Below, one piece after another: positions 14,965 to 23,834 of a stretch of DNA of 57,006 bases (positions are counted from its first letter, which is position 1; every line of letters begins with the position of its first letter). The DNA is taken from contig CAZEFW010000040.1 in the NCBI GenBank assembly GCA_964511535.1, forward strand, positions 1 through 57,006. Direction: 5' to 3'. Source of the DNA: CAZCFB01 sp964511535 (GTDB taxonomy: Bacteria; Myxococcota_A; Polyangia; GCA-2747355; CAZCFB01). The notes below the pieces were generated by a model, which ran no database searches, was not told the origin of the DNA, and saw only the letters and a list, made by a program, of their open reading frames with translations. The translations under genes and the position numbers were made by a program.

Positions 14965-16236
14965 ATGCGTGTCTGCATCCATCGCGGCGCGGCCGAGATC
15001 GGCGGCACCTGCGTCGAGCTCGCTTCGTCGGGGGGCGAGCGCCTCGTCCTGGACGCCGGGTTGCCGCTGGAGGTGGCGCTGGAGGACGCGACGGTGCCGC
15101 CGGTGCCAGGCTTCATGGAGCCCGATGCCCGGCTGCTTGGCGTGGTGCTGTCCCACCCGCACCAGGACCACTACGGCATGGCGCACCGCCTCCCGGATGA
15201 AACCCGCTTCATCATCGGGGCCGCGGCCGAGCGTATCCTGGCCGCCGCCGAGGTCTTCTCCCCCGCCGGGATCGCCTTGCAACGCACGCTGCACATGGAG
15301 CACCGGGTTCCGCTGACGCTTGGCCCCTTCACCGTGACCCCGTACCTGGTGGACCACTCTGCATACGACGCCCACGCGGTGCTGGTGGAGGCGGACGGCG
15401 TTCGGCTGTTCTACTCCGGGGACCTGCGCGCCCACGGCCGCAAGGGCGCGCTGTTCGAGCAGCTGATGCGGCGCCCGCCCCGGGACGTGGACGCGCTGCT
15501 GCTGGAGGGCACCACCCTCGACAGCCCGGACCGGGAGCCGCGCTTCGCCACCGAGGCCGAGCTCGAGCCGCGCTTCGTCGAGGCCATGAGCCGGGCCGCC
15601 GGCTTGGCCCTGGTCTGGTGCTCGGGCCAGAACGTCGACCGGCTGGTGACGGTCCATCGCGCGTGCAAGCGGACGGGCCGACAGCTCATCCTGGACATGT
15701 ACACCGCGCATGTGCTGCGAGCCACGGGCAACCCGAACATCCCCCAGGCGCGCTGGGATGGCGTGCGCGTGTTCCTGCCCCACTTTCAAAAGCGTCGCGT
15801 ATTGGCGCGCGAGGCGTTCGACGTCTCCGGGCTGTACCGCGACGCGCGGATCTACCCGGAGGAGCTGGCCGCGGCGGCGTCCCGGTCGGTCATGCTCTTC
15901 CGACCCAGCATGATGGAGGACCTGGAGCGGGCAGGCTGCCTGGAGGGCGCCGGCCTGATCTACTCCATGTGGGACGGCTACCTGGAGCAGGAAGAGCAGC
16001 AGCCGTTTATGGCCTGGCTTCAGGACCGTGGCATCCCCATGGAGCAGATCCACACCTCCGGCCACGCCGGGGTGTCGGACCTGCGCCGCTTGATCGAGGC
16101 AGTGAAGCCCGGCATGTTGGTGCCCATTCACACAGAGCACCCCGAGATGTTCAGGGAGCTCTGGAGCAGCACCCGGCTGATGGAAGATGGTTGCTGGTGG
16201 TCCCTGGCACAGCAAGAGGCGACGGTGAGCACATGA
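14965..16236 (+). CDS. MBL-fold metallohydrolase, RNase J/beta-CASP-like
   Basis: A 423-aa protein with the metallo-beta-lactamase motif SHPHQDH (His64, His66, Asp68, His69), a DHSAYDAH segment, YSGDLRAHG (metal-bridging Asp), and C-terminal HTSGHAG and PIHTEHPE motifs. This is the layout of beta-CASP RNases of the RNase J type, which cut RNA using two zinc ions. At about 420 aa it is shorter than RNase J (about 550 aa), so it is better described as an RNase-J-related hydrolase of unknown substrate. The start at 14965 is chosen because the family begins with a strand like MRVCIHRGAAEIGG; an AGGAG lies 10 nt upstream. It is divergent from the vWA/tubulin operon and about 100 bp upstream of an alpha/beta hydrolase gene. 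Confidence 0.85.
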   Translation: MRVCIHRGAAEIGGTCVELASSGGERLVLDAGLPLEVALEDATVPPVPGFMEPDARLLGVVLSHPHQDHYGMAHRLPDETRFIIGAAAERILAAAEVFSPAGIALQRTLHMEHRVPLTLGPFTVTPYLVDHSAYDAHAVLVEADGVRLFYSGDLRAHGRKGALFEQLMRRPPRDVDALLLEGTTLDSPDREPRFATEAELEPRFVEAMSRAAGLALVWCSGQNVDRLVTVHRACKRTGRQLILDMYTAHVLRATGNPNIPQARWDGVRVFLPHFQKRRVLAREAFDVSGLYRDARIYPEELAAAASRSVMLFRPSMMEDLERAGCLEGAGLIYSMWDGYLEQEEQQPFMAWLQDRGIPMEQIHTSGHAGVSDLRRLIEAVKPGMLVPIHTEHPEMFRELWSSTRLMEDGCWWSLAQQEATVST

Positions 16237-16333
16237 AGAGCGCCGGCTCTGACGGGCCGTGGCTGTCAGACCTTGCCCCGGCCACATGTCCCGGGGACAG
16301 CAGTCCTACCAGGCGAACGGGAGGAAGAATCCG

Positions 16334-17032
16334 ATGAGCAGCGGCCAGGGTGAGGTGCTCGAGTTCCAACAGGATGCTGGCCGTATCAGCCCCTATGCCC
16401 ACCTGTACCGGTACGGCGACACGCAGGCGCCCGGTCCGCTGATCCTCTACGTCGGCGGCTCCATCGCGGCGGCGGAGTATGAGCGGCGGCGGAGCACTGC
16501 GCCCACGGCGATCCTGGAGCAGTTCGACGCGGCCCATCGGCGGGCGGCGCTGCCCCGGGTGGACCTGATCATCTGTCCCTGCCCGGTGGACACCGACGGC
16601 GATGGGCTGGACTGGATGGCGGACCACCTGGACCTGGAGCTCACACCGTCTCTGGGATCACCGCCCACCGCCCTGGGCTGCATGGGCAACTCCGCCGGCG
16701 GCGCTTACGCGGCGCATGTGGCGGCCATCGCCGAGGCGCGCGCCCTGGCGGTGTTCGGTGGTGCCGGGATCCTGCGCACCATGCGCGAGAACCGCGCAGT
16801 GCTCGACGGCCGCGGGCGGGAGGGCCTGGACCCCCTGGCCATGATCCTGTGCCGCAACGCGGACGACCCGGTGCAGAGCCAGGACGAGATGCAGCAGGTG
16901 GGCCGCGAGTTCGGCGCGCGGGTCATGGCCCCGCTGCCCGGGACCCACCCGTTTCGGGATTACGCCGCCAACGGCACGGTCCAGCGCTGCTTCGCGTTCC
17001 TGCTGCAGCAGCTGGCCCGCGCTACCCCCTGA
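16334..17032 (+). CDS. Alpha/beta hydrolase-fold protein
   Basis: About 232 aa with a typical nucleophile elbow GNSAGG (Ser in GxSxG) and a C-terminal GTHPFRDY whose His could complete the triad. A good ribosome binding site (GGAGGAAG) supports the ATG at 16334. There is no signal peptide, so the protein should be cytosolic. The substrate cannot be told. Its stop codon overlaps that of the convergent dimethylglycine-dehydrogenase-like gene by 11 bp. Confidence 0.75.
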   Translation: MSSGQGEVLEFQQDAGRISPYAHLYRYGDTQAPGPLILYVGGSIAAAEYERRRSTAPTAILEQFDAAHRRAALPRVDLIICPCPVDTDGDGLDWMADHLDLELTPSLGSPPTALGCMGNSAGGAYAAHVAAIAEARALAVFGGAGILRTMRENRAVLDGRGREGLDPLAMILCRNADDPVQSQDEMQQVGREFGARVMAPLPGTHPFRDYAANGTVQRCFAFLLQQLARATP

Positions 17033-19487
17033 TCCGCTTCATCTTCGGGTCGTACAGCGGGCGGGCGGGCAGGGCGACCTTGAGCGGGTAGCGCTTGCCT
17101 GCGATGTCCACCTCCCAGGCGCCGCCCTTCATGTACTTGCGGTTCACCGGCTCCCCCGCGTGGGCCATGGCCAGCCCCACGGCCCCGCCGAGGGTGTGCC
17201 CGTAGGACGCGGCGCGCACATGCCCCACCGCCACGCCGTCGCGGTAGATCACCTCGCCGTGGTACATCAGCGGCTCCGGGTCGAGCACCAGCACCTGCAG
17301 CAGCCGCTGGTGGTAGGCCGGGCCCTGGGCCTTCTTCTCCACGCACGGTCCCTTGCCGATGAAGTCCGGCTTGTCCAGGTCCACGGCGAAGCCGAGGCCG
17401 GTCTCGAACGGATCGTCGGTGTTGTCGATGTCGTGGCCGTAGTCGCGGTACGCCTTCTCCATGCGCAGGGACCCCAGCGCCCGGAGGCCGGCGTGGCGCA
17501 GCCCCACCGCCTCTCCCGCCTCGACGATGCGCTCGTGGACATGCACCGCCTGCTCCGCCGGGATCACCAGCTCGTAGCCCAGCTCGCCCACATAGGTGAT
17601 GCGGTTGCACTGCACCCGCGCGTAGCCGATGTCGATCTCCCGCGCCGTGCGGAACGGGAACGCCGCGTTGGACAGGTCGGCCGTGGTGACCATGGAGAGC
17701 AGCTCGCGCGACCGCGGGCCCTGGATGTTGAGCTGCCCGGTGCCGCCGGTGATGTCGGTGACGAAGCAGTGGGCGTCGTCGGGGATGTGCCGCCGCAGCC
17801 AGGTCTCCACGTGGCGATGCATGGTGTCGGTGACCACCACGATGAACCGCTCCTCTTCCAGCTTGGCCACGGTGATGTCGGCCTCCAGCAGGCCCCGCTC
17901 GTTGAGCCACTGGGTATAGGTGATGGTCTCCACCGGGCCGTTGACGCTGTTGGCCGAGATATGGTCCAGCACCCGCCCGGCGTCCCGGCCCTGCACCAGG
18001 AACTTGCCCATGAAGGTCATGTCCATGGCGATGACACCCTCGCGGCAGGCGTGGTGCTCCGCCTCCCACCAGGGGAACCAGTTGTGCCGTCCCCAGGAGA
18101 GCTTATCCACCACCGGCTCCTCGCCCTCGGGGGCGTACCACGCGGGCGACTCCCAGCCGCTGACATCGCCGAAGTAGGCGCGCTGCGCTGCCAGGCGGTC
18201 GTGGAACGGAGAGCGGCGCGCCCCCCGCGCCGTCTGCGGCGTGCGCGTGGGGTAGTGGCGCCGGTACACCATGCCGAGGGTCTCCACCACCCGCGTCTTG
18301 CGATACTCCGGGTTGCACTGGTAGGCGTGGAACCGGTCGAGGTTGATGCCCGTGATGTCCGCGCCCGGATCGCCGGTGGTGATCCACTGCGCCATGATCT
18401 TGCCCATGCCCCCGCCGGTGATGATGCCGATGGAGTTGAGCCCCGCGGCCACGAAGTAGTTGCGCAGCTCCGGCGCCTCGCCGAAGCAGGGGCCCATGTC
18501 CGGGGTGAAGCTCTCCGGCCCGCAGAAGAACTTCTTGATGCCCGACTCCTGCGAGATGGGCACCCGGCTCATGGCCCGCTCCAAAAAGGGCGTCATGCGC
18601 TCCCAGTCCGGGGGGATCTCGCCGAAGGAGAAGTCGTCCGGCACGGCCTCCACCGCCCAGGGCGCGCACACCGGCTCGAACAGGCCGATCATCAGCCCGC
18701 CGCCCTCCTCGCGGTAGTAGCCGTGGCAGGACGGGTCCTCGATGATGGGCAGGTCATGGCGCATGCCCTCGATGCGCTCGGTGATCAGGTAGTAATGCTC
18801 CGTGGACTGGTTTGGGATGGTCACGCCGGACATGGCGCCCAGCTGCCGGGCCCACATGCCCGCGCAGTTGACCACGAACTCGCAGCGGATATGCCCCTGG
18901 TCGGTGTCCACCCCCGTGACGCGGCCGCGCTCGGTGGTCACGCCGGTGACCGTCACCCCCTGCTTCACGGTCACCCCCTGCAGCCTCGCGCCCTTTGCCA
19001 GGGCCATGGTGGCGTCCACCGGGTTCACCCGGCCGTCCTGGGGCAGGTAGAAGCCGGCGAGGATGTCGTCCACCCGCGCCAGCGGGAAGAGGCGCTTGAT
19101 CTCCTCCGGGGGGATCTCCTCCACGTCGTTGCCCACCAGGCGGTTGAAGGCCGCCACGCGCCGGTACTCCTCCAGCCGATCCTCGTCGGCGGCCAGCTCG
19201 ATGAAGCCGCACGGCTCGAAGCCGGTGGCCTGCTCTGTCTCGGCTTCGAGCTTGCCGTACAGGTCGCGCGTGTAGGTGCGCATCTCGACCGATGTCTCGG
19301 AGGTGGATCCGAAGGTGGTCATCAGCCCTGCGGCGTGCCAGGTGGTGCCGCAGGTGAGCTGATCGCGCTCGAGCAGCACGGTGTCACGCCAGCCGAGGTG
19401 GCCGAGGTGATAGGCCAGCGAGCAGCCGATGATGCCGCCGCCGATGATGACGACGCGTGCCTGGTCGGGGATCTGGGTCGGAGCCAT
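17022..19487 (-). CDS. FAD-dependent dimethylglycine/sarcosine dehydrogenase family protein
   Basis: An 821-aa two-part flavoenzyme. The N-terminal half is a DAO-type FAD domain: Rossmann motif GGGIIG (16-21), Glu at the end of strand 2, and TTWHAAGL, whose His (about 51) is the covalent FAD attachment site in dimethylglycine dehydrogenase. The C-terminal half resembles the aminomethyltransferase GcvT (MDMTFMGKFLVQGRDA, TGGTGQLNIQGPRSRELL, GELGYELVIPAEQA), which binds tetrahydrofolate in this family. It would oxidatively demethylate an N-methylated amino acid such as sarcosine or dimethylglycine. ATG 19487 is preceded by AGAGGACG; an upstream in-frame start is unlikely. No other one-carbon gene lies nearby, so the exact substrate is open. 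Confidence 0.88.
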   Translation of the reverse strand: MAPTQIPDQARVVIIGGGIIGCSLAYHLGHLGWRDTVLLERDQLTCGTTWHAAGLMTTFGSTSETSVEMRTYTRDLYGKLEAETEQATGFEPCGFIELAADEDRLEEYRRVAAFNRLVGNDVEEIPPEEIKRLFPLARVDDILAGFYLPQDGRVNPVDATMALAKGARLQGVTVKQGVTVTGVTTERGRVTGVDTDQGHIRCEFVVNCAGMWARQLGAMSGVTIPNQSTEHYYLITERIEGMRHDLPIIEDPSCHGYYREEGGGLMIGLFEPVCAPWAVEAVPDDFSFGEIPPDWERMTPFLERAMSRVPISQESGIKKFFCGPESFTPDMGPCFGEAPELRNYFVAAGLNSIGIITGGGMGKIMAQWITTGDPGADITGINLDRFHAYQCNPEYRKTRVVETLGMVYRRHYPTRTPQTARGARRSPFHDRLAAQRAYFGDVSGWESPAWYAPEGEEPVVDKLSWGRHNWFPWWEAEHHACREGVIAMDMTFMGKFLVQGRDAGRVLDHISANSVNGPVETITYTQWLNERGLLEADITVAKLEEERFIVVVTDTMHRHVETWLRRHIPDDAHCFVTDITGGTGQLNIQGPRSRELLSMVTTADLSNAAFPFRTAREIDIGYARVQCNRITYVGELGYELVIPAEQAVHVHERIVEAGEAVGLRHAGLRALGSLRMEKAYRDYGHDIDNTDDPFETGLGFAVDLDKPDFIGKGPCVEKKAQGPAYHQRLLQVLVLDPEPLMYHGEVIYRDGVAVGHVRAASYGHTLGGAVGLAMAHAGEPVNRKYMKGGAWEVDIAGKRYPLKVALPARPLYDPKMKRIRG

Positions 19488-19617
19488 GTGACGTCCTCTG
19501 GTTGCTGGATCGCGACAGGATATCAGAAGTGACTTCCTCGCGGATCGGGCTTGACGAGCGGGCATCGCGCGCTACGCTTATCAAGCATGCTTCAGAATAG
19601 GCAAACACTGTGCGGCC

Positions 19618-20368
19618 ATGGATAACAACACACATACGCCCCCCACCAGCGAAGCGCCTCGCGTCAACCTGGCCAGCGGGCCCATGAGCCGACTGGACGA
19701 GGCGGACGACGCCATCTTCTACCAACAACCGCGGATGGTGCAGCACCTGGACGCCAACCGCCCTGGCCAGCGTGGAGTCGGTCATCGGCTCGCTGATAAC
19801 CGAGCGGGCGCCGATCATCCTCGACCTGATGGCCAGCTGGGACTCGCACCTCCCCGCCAGGCTCCAGCCGGACCAGGTGGTGGGCCTCGGCATGAACAGC
19901 GCGGAGCTGGAGAATAACGCTGCGCTCGACAGGTACGAGCTGCACGACCTGAACCGGGACCCGACGCTGCCCTTTGGAGACGCCGTCTTCGACGTCGTGC
20001 TCAACGCCCTGTCGGTGGACTACCTGACGAGGCCGCTGGACGTCTTCCGCGAGGTGGGCCGGGTGCTCAAGCCGGGCGGGCTGTTCCTGGTGCTGTTCTC
20101 CAACCGCATGTTCCCCACCAAGGCGGTCAAGGTCTGGCGCGAGGGCACCGAGGAGGAGCGCCTGATCCTGGTCAGCGAGCTGTTCGCCCTCAGCGGGTGC
20201 TTCGACCCGCACCGGGTCCATGTCTCCAGGGGCAAGCCGCGGCCCGAGGGTGACCACTACGCCGATGTCCAGCGCTACTCCGACCCGATCTATGCGGTGT
20301 TCGCCGACCGGTCCGGCGGGGCCGGCGTGCGTCGGCCTCTTCCCGACGAGAAATCCCGGGGAGGGTAG
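19618..20368 (+). pseudogene. SAM-dependent methyltransferase, frameshifted
   Basis: Two overlapping frames together make one class I methyltransferase of about 249 aa. Frame 1 (from ATG 19618) encodes AIFYQQPRMVQHLDA; the continuation SVIGSLITERAPIILDLMASWDSHLP is in another frame. Dropping one A of the pair at 19756-19757 joins them as HLDATALASVESVIG, which fits this family (PR..HxD..A, then LDLMSSWxSHLP as the SAM loop). The C-terminal part has VLKPGGLFLVLFSNRMFPTKA and YSDPIYAVFA. Either a true inactivating insertion or a sequencing error explains it. The gene is divergent from the dehydrogenase gene, with 130 bp between them. Confidence 0.75.
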
Positions 20369-20539
20369 GGCGCCTCGAGCGACCCGGCGTGCCCCCACCT
20401 GCTCAACAGCGTCGAGGTGATGGCGCGCCAGGGGAACCGGGGGATCTCTTGTCGCATGATGTACAACCCCGCCCGCGGGACCTACTCGCCGATCCCGGTG
20501 CCCCACCTGGGGGCCCTGCGGGAGAGCATCGTGGAGTGA
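20369..20539 (+). pseudogene. Orphan in-frame C-terminal coding remnant
   Basis: After the methyltransferase stop (TAG 20366-20368) the same frame stays open for 56 codons and ends at TGA 20539. The translation (from SSDPACPHLLNSVEVM to PHLGALRESIVE) has a protein-like composition, with no start codon or ribosome binding site of its own. It looks like the C-terminal end of an unidentified protein left by a deletion, or a read-through extension. I cannot name its family. Confidence 0.35.
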
Positions 20540-20581
20540 CCGGGTTTGACTTCTGCTGCCGCAGGCCGTTAGCTGGAGGGC

Positions 20582-21298
20582 ATGGCGGTCAAGGACTACC
20601 CCCCCTCGCAGCGGCCTGTCTGGCGCAAAGTATCTGAAGAGCTGCTCGCGGCGGTGGCGGCCGGGGTGCTGGTGCCGTTCGGCCTCTCCCGCGACCGGCG
20701 GCGCACCCCGCGCAAGAAGGCCCAGCGCACGGTTGTGATGGTCCACGGCTACATGGCCAACCGCTCCACGCTGCTGCCCCTGGCGAGCTACCTGCGGCTG
20801 CGCGGCCTGCGCCAGGTGCTTTTCTTCAACTACCGCTCCGGCGACGGGGTGGAGCCGGGCGCCCTGGCGCTGCGCGACTGGCTCCGTAGCCATGTGCGCG
20901 GCGGCCGCATCGACCTGGTCTGCCACAGCCTCGGGGGGTTGGTGGCGCGGGTCTACGTCCAGGACCTGGGCGGCAAGCGCAGGGTGGACAACTGCGTCAC
21001 CCTCGGCACGCCTCACCAGGGCACCTACAACTCCTACTGGGTCCCGTCGCGCATCGGCCGCGAGCTGCGGCCCGACTCCCCGCTCATCGAGCGGCTCAAC
21101 GCGTCGGTGGAGGACAGCCGCCCGGTGCGGTTCCTCTCCATCACCGGCGGCACCGACAACATCGTCCTGCCGCGGGTGTTCGCCTCCCACGCCGACGAGC
21201 TGCACCTGCCGGATCTGGGCCACCTCGGCGTCCTCTTTTCGCCGCGGGTGTTCCAGGCCGTGGCCGACCGGCTGCTGGAAGACACCGACGAGGAGTGA
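20582..21298 (+). CDS. Alpha/beta hydrolase, lipase/esterase-like
   Basis: A 238-aa lipase-like hydrolase. MVHGYMANRS (53-62) supplies the oxyanion-hole HG motif, DLVCHSLGGL (111-120) holds the nucleophile Ser116 (the usual GHSxG has Cys in place of the first Gly), GTPHQG follows as in bacterial triacylglycerol lipases, and GGTDNIV and GHLGVL supply the likely acid and His. A hydrophobic N-terminal helix (residues 20-34) may tether it to the membrane. GGAGG lies just before the ATG. It faces the FN3 lipoprotein gene, with 29 bp between the stop codons. Confidence 0.8.
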   Translation: MAVKDYPPSQRPVWRKVSEELLAAVAAGVLVPFGLSRDRRRTPRKKAQRTVVMVHGYMANRSTLLPLASYLRLRGLRQVLFFNYRSGDGVEPGALALRDWLRSHVRGGRIDLVCHSLGGLVARVYVQDLGGKRRVDNCVTLGTPHQGTYNSYWVPSRIGRELRPDSPLIERLNASVEDSRPVRFLSITGGTDNIVLPRVFASHADELHLPDLGHLGVLFSPRVFQAVADRLLEDTDEE

Positions 21299-21327
21299 GG
21301 GACCAGGAGGGCGCGACGGCCCCGGGC

Positions 21328-22668
21328 CTACTTCAGGGTGATCTTGGTCCACCCCTCGGCGGCGCACACGATGCCGCCCGTGTTGGGCACCGCCTTGGCA
21401 GACCAGGCGGCGGTGATCTTGATGTCCAGCGGCGAGGCGTAGGGGATGTCCTTGCCGTTGATGATGATGCCGCCCGGGTCTGGCTGGAGCGGCGCCTTGG
21501 GGATCACGGTGCCCTTGTTGTCGGTGAGCAGGTAGGTCGCGCGCTGGCTGTTGGAGGAGAGCCAGGTGATGGTGAGGTTCTGGCCGGCGGTGTGGGTCGA
21601 GCCGGCGATGGGCTTTGTCACCGCGCAGGTGGGCACCTTGTTCACCTTGGCGCTGATGGTGCCGGATACCGCGCCCGACACGGTGAAGGTGTAGTTGCCT
21701 GGCAGCAGCGGCTTGGTGGTCAGGCCAGTGTGGGCGCCGGTCTTGCTGTTGGGCGTCAGCTTGCCGCTCACCGCGCCGCCGGTGGGGGCGATGACGGTGA
21801 GCCCGAGGATCGCCTTGCCCGAGATCTTCGGGTCGGAGGTGAACACGTACACCTCGATCTTGCCCGCGCCGGTGTAGGTATTGGTCAGGGCGATGAGCCC
21901 GTAGGCGCCCTTGGTCAGGTTGCTCGACACGGCGCCGTAGCCGGTGACGCCGGTGTCGGGCAGGGGCGCGCTCATGTCGGGCGGGACGCTCTGGTCCGCG
22001 GGCAGGCCCATGTCGGGCTTCACGACGCCGCCCGCGGTGGCGCTGGCCTCACCCGAGGGCGTCGACTCTCCCCCCGGGCCGAGGGCGGTGACGATGTAGT
22101 AATAGGTGGTGCCCTTCTGCAGCCCGGCGTGGGTGTGCGGGCTCTTGACGCCGAGCACCTTGGTGCCCGTGGCCACGGTCACCCCGGCGGAGGTCTTCCA
22201 GTACAGGTTGTAGCTGGTGGCGCCCGCCACGGGGGTCCAGCTCACCACCACCTGGTTGTTGCCGCCGGTGGCCTTGATGTCCGACGGCGCCGCGGGCGGG
22301 CCCGCGTCCACGCCGGCGTCCTTGCCCCCGGCCGCCACGCACAGCCCGTTGAGGCAGTTGCCCGAGGCGCACTCGTGCTGAGAGAGGCACGCCTGGCCGT
22401 TGGCCCGGTCCCCCGGGGCGCACAGCGGCGTCTTGCAGTTGAAGCTGCGGCACTCGCCGTCGCCGGTGCAGCGCTCGCCGTTGATCTTGGGCGTGCGCGC
22501 GCCGCAGATGCCGCCGTGGCAGATGGCGCTGGCGCAGTCCGAGGCGGCGACGCACGGCTCGTTGACCGCCTTGCCGCCGTCTCCGTCCGCGCAGGCGGCG
22601 GCGAACAGCAGGGTCAGCAGCGCCAGGGCGCGCGAAGAAATGGGGGGGCGTCGTCGAGGGTTCGTCAT
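21328..22668 (-). CDS. FN3-domain lipoprotein with Cys-rich repeats
   Basis: A 446-aa lipoprotein: basic N-terminus, hydrophobic stretch and lipobox FAAAC followed by ADGDGG. Three short Cys-rich motifs of the form CxxxxxCxxxxCxxGxC follow (NEPCVAASDCASAICHGGIC and two similar), then an FN3-like domain (APSDIKATGGNNQVVVSWTPV to YYYIVTALGPGGES), a Pro/Asp linker, and two beta-rich Ser/Gly/Thr-rich segments. The start ATG at 22668 overlaps the stop of the upstream cytochrome gene, so the two are translationally coupled. It is likely exposed on the outer membrane and may partner the cytochrome; the role is unknown. Confidence 0.75.
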   Translation of the reverse strand: MTNPRRRPPISSRALALLTLLFAAACADGDGGKAVNEPCVAASDCASAICHGGICGARTPKINGERCTGDGECRSFNCKTPLCAPGDRANGQACLSQHECASGNCLNGLCVAAGGKDAGVDAGPPAAPSDIKATGGNNQVVVSWTPVAGATSYNLYWKTSAGVTVATGTKVLGVKSPHTHAGLQKGTTYYYIVTALGPGGESTPSGEASATAGGVVKPDMGLPADQSVPPDMSAPLPDTGVTGYGAVSSNLTKGAYGLIALTNTYTGAGKIEVYVFTSDPKISGKAILGLTVIAPTGGAVSGKLTPNSKTGAHTGLTTKPLLPGNYTFTVSGAVSGTISAKVNKVPTCAVTKPIAGSTHTAGQNLTITWLSSNSQRATYLLTDNKGTVIPKAPLQPDPGGIIINGKDIPYASPLDIKITAAWSAKAVPNTGGIVCAAEGWTKITLK

Positions 22669-23699
22669 CACCACTTGCTCGCGATGTGCGGCCTGGAGTG
22701 ACACAGGCCGGTGCATGTCTTCTTTGTGGGGTTATACAGCTTGGGCGTGGCCACCTTGCCGTCGATATGATCGCTGAGCTTGGTGATCTTGCCGCTCTTG
22801 TCCACCGACCCGTGGCAGTCGGCGCACACCATCTTCTTCTGGTACAGGTGCGCCTTGTGCCTGCCGCCCATGTTGCCCAGGGCGGTGGTGGAGCTGGTGA
22901 CGTAGGCATGGCAGGAGGCGCAGCCCAGGGCCTTGCCCTTGGTGGTGGCCGTGCCGTTCTTTCCCTGGCCGTTGCCGTGGCAGTAGAGGGCCGAGCAGGT
23001 GCCCTGCTTGTACTTGCCGCCCGCTGACAGCCCGCCGGCGAAGGTGACCTCGGCCTTGCCAGCGGTGCCGTCGAACATGTGGCCCTTGCTGGTGGCGTTG
23101 GCCGGCTTGACATGGCACGCCTCGCAACCGATGGGCGACATCATGGTGAGCGCCATGTGCTTGGTATGCGCCGCGAAGGTGAGCTTGGCCGGGGCCTTGT
23201 TCCAGTTCAGGTCCCGGGGCGGGGCGCCGGTCTTGTCCAGGTGCCCGCCGTGGCAGAACACGCAGTTGGTGCGCCAGCCCGGCTTGTGGCAGGTGTCGCA
23301 TGACCACGCCTTGCCCTTGCCCTTGAGGTTGTTGCCGTGGCAGCTGCGGCAGTCCTTCTGCTGCAGCTTCGCCTCCATGCCATGCTGCTTCTTGTTGAAG
23401 TAGCCGACCGGGTGGGGGCTGACCTTGACGTCAGGGGCGGGGCCGGCGTCGGGCGCCCCGGCGTCAGGCTTCGGCCCCTGATCCCTGGCCTGGTCCTGAT
23501 CCATGGTTCCGCCTCCGTCAGGGGCGGCGGCCGAGTCCGTTGAGGGCAGGTCGAATCTCGCCAGGTCTCGGGTGCCGATGTCCTGGCTCAGGTCTCCGGT
23601 CGGGGGGCCCCTGTCCCCGGCTGGGTCTGCTGGCGATTCATCGCTGCAAGCCGGGGCGAGCAACAAGCAGATGCAGCACATGCGTCCGAGGATGTTCAT
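22668..23699 (-). CDS. Eight-heme c-type cytochrome lipoprotein
   Basis: A 343-aa lipoprotein (lipobox LAPAC, then SDESPAD, then an Asp/Pro linker) with eight heme-attachment motifs: CRSCH, CDTCH, CVFCH, CEACH, CSALYCH, CASCH, CADCH and CTGLCH. Two are non-standard: CSALYCH is CX4CH and CTGLCH is CX3CH. The order CX4CH then CXXCH matches a domain described in Geobacter multiheme cytochromes (TIGR01904, from memory). It would carry electrons at the cell surface or in the periplasm, perhaps to extracellular acceptors. No partner porin is visible here. ATG 23699 is chosen because it gives a normal lipoprotein signal; ATG 23711 is also possible. Confidence 0.9.
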   Translation of the reverse strand: MNILGRMCCICLLLAPACSDESPADPAGDRGPPTGDLSQDIGTRDLARFDLPSTDSAAAPDGGGTMDQDQARDQGPKPDAGAPDAGPAPDVKVSPHPVGYFNKKQHGMEAKLQQKDCRSCHGNNLKGKGKAWSCDTCHKPGWRTNCVFCHGGHLDKTGAPPRDLNWNKAPAKLTFAAHTKHMALTMMSPIGCEACHVKPANATSKGHMFDGTAGKAEVTFAGGLSAGGKYKQGTCSALYCHGNGQGKNGTATTKGKALGCASCHAYVTSSTTALGNMGGRHKAHLYQKKMVCADCHGSVDKSGKITKLSDHIDGKVATPKLYNPTKKTCTGLCHSRPHIASKW

Positions 23700-23834
23700 G
23701 ACCCTTCCCATTCTAACCCAGCATAATTCCCGCTGGCTCTTTGCCGGAATTGCGCAAGACTAACGCAACTAGTTTCGGCTAACTTGCAGGAGTCCCGTGC
23801 CAGGGAGATGGCAGCGGTGACCTGAGGAGGTGTC

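Noticed and set aside
14824..16287. Open frame (487 codons) on the minus strand
   Set aside because: Antisense to the MBL-fold hydrolase with intact HPHQDH; no recognisable domain.
17160..19532. Open frame (790 codons) on the plus strand
   Set aside because: Antisense to the dehydrogenase, which has full FAD and GcvT-like motifs.
19520..19617. Possible promoter TTGACG with a TACGCT-like -10 before the methyltransferase
   Set aside because: The -10 match is poor, so I do not list it as a feature.
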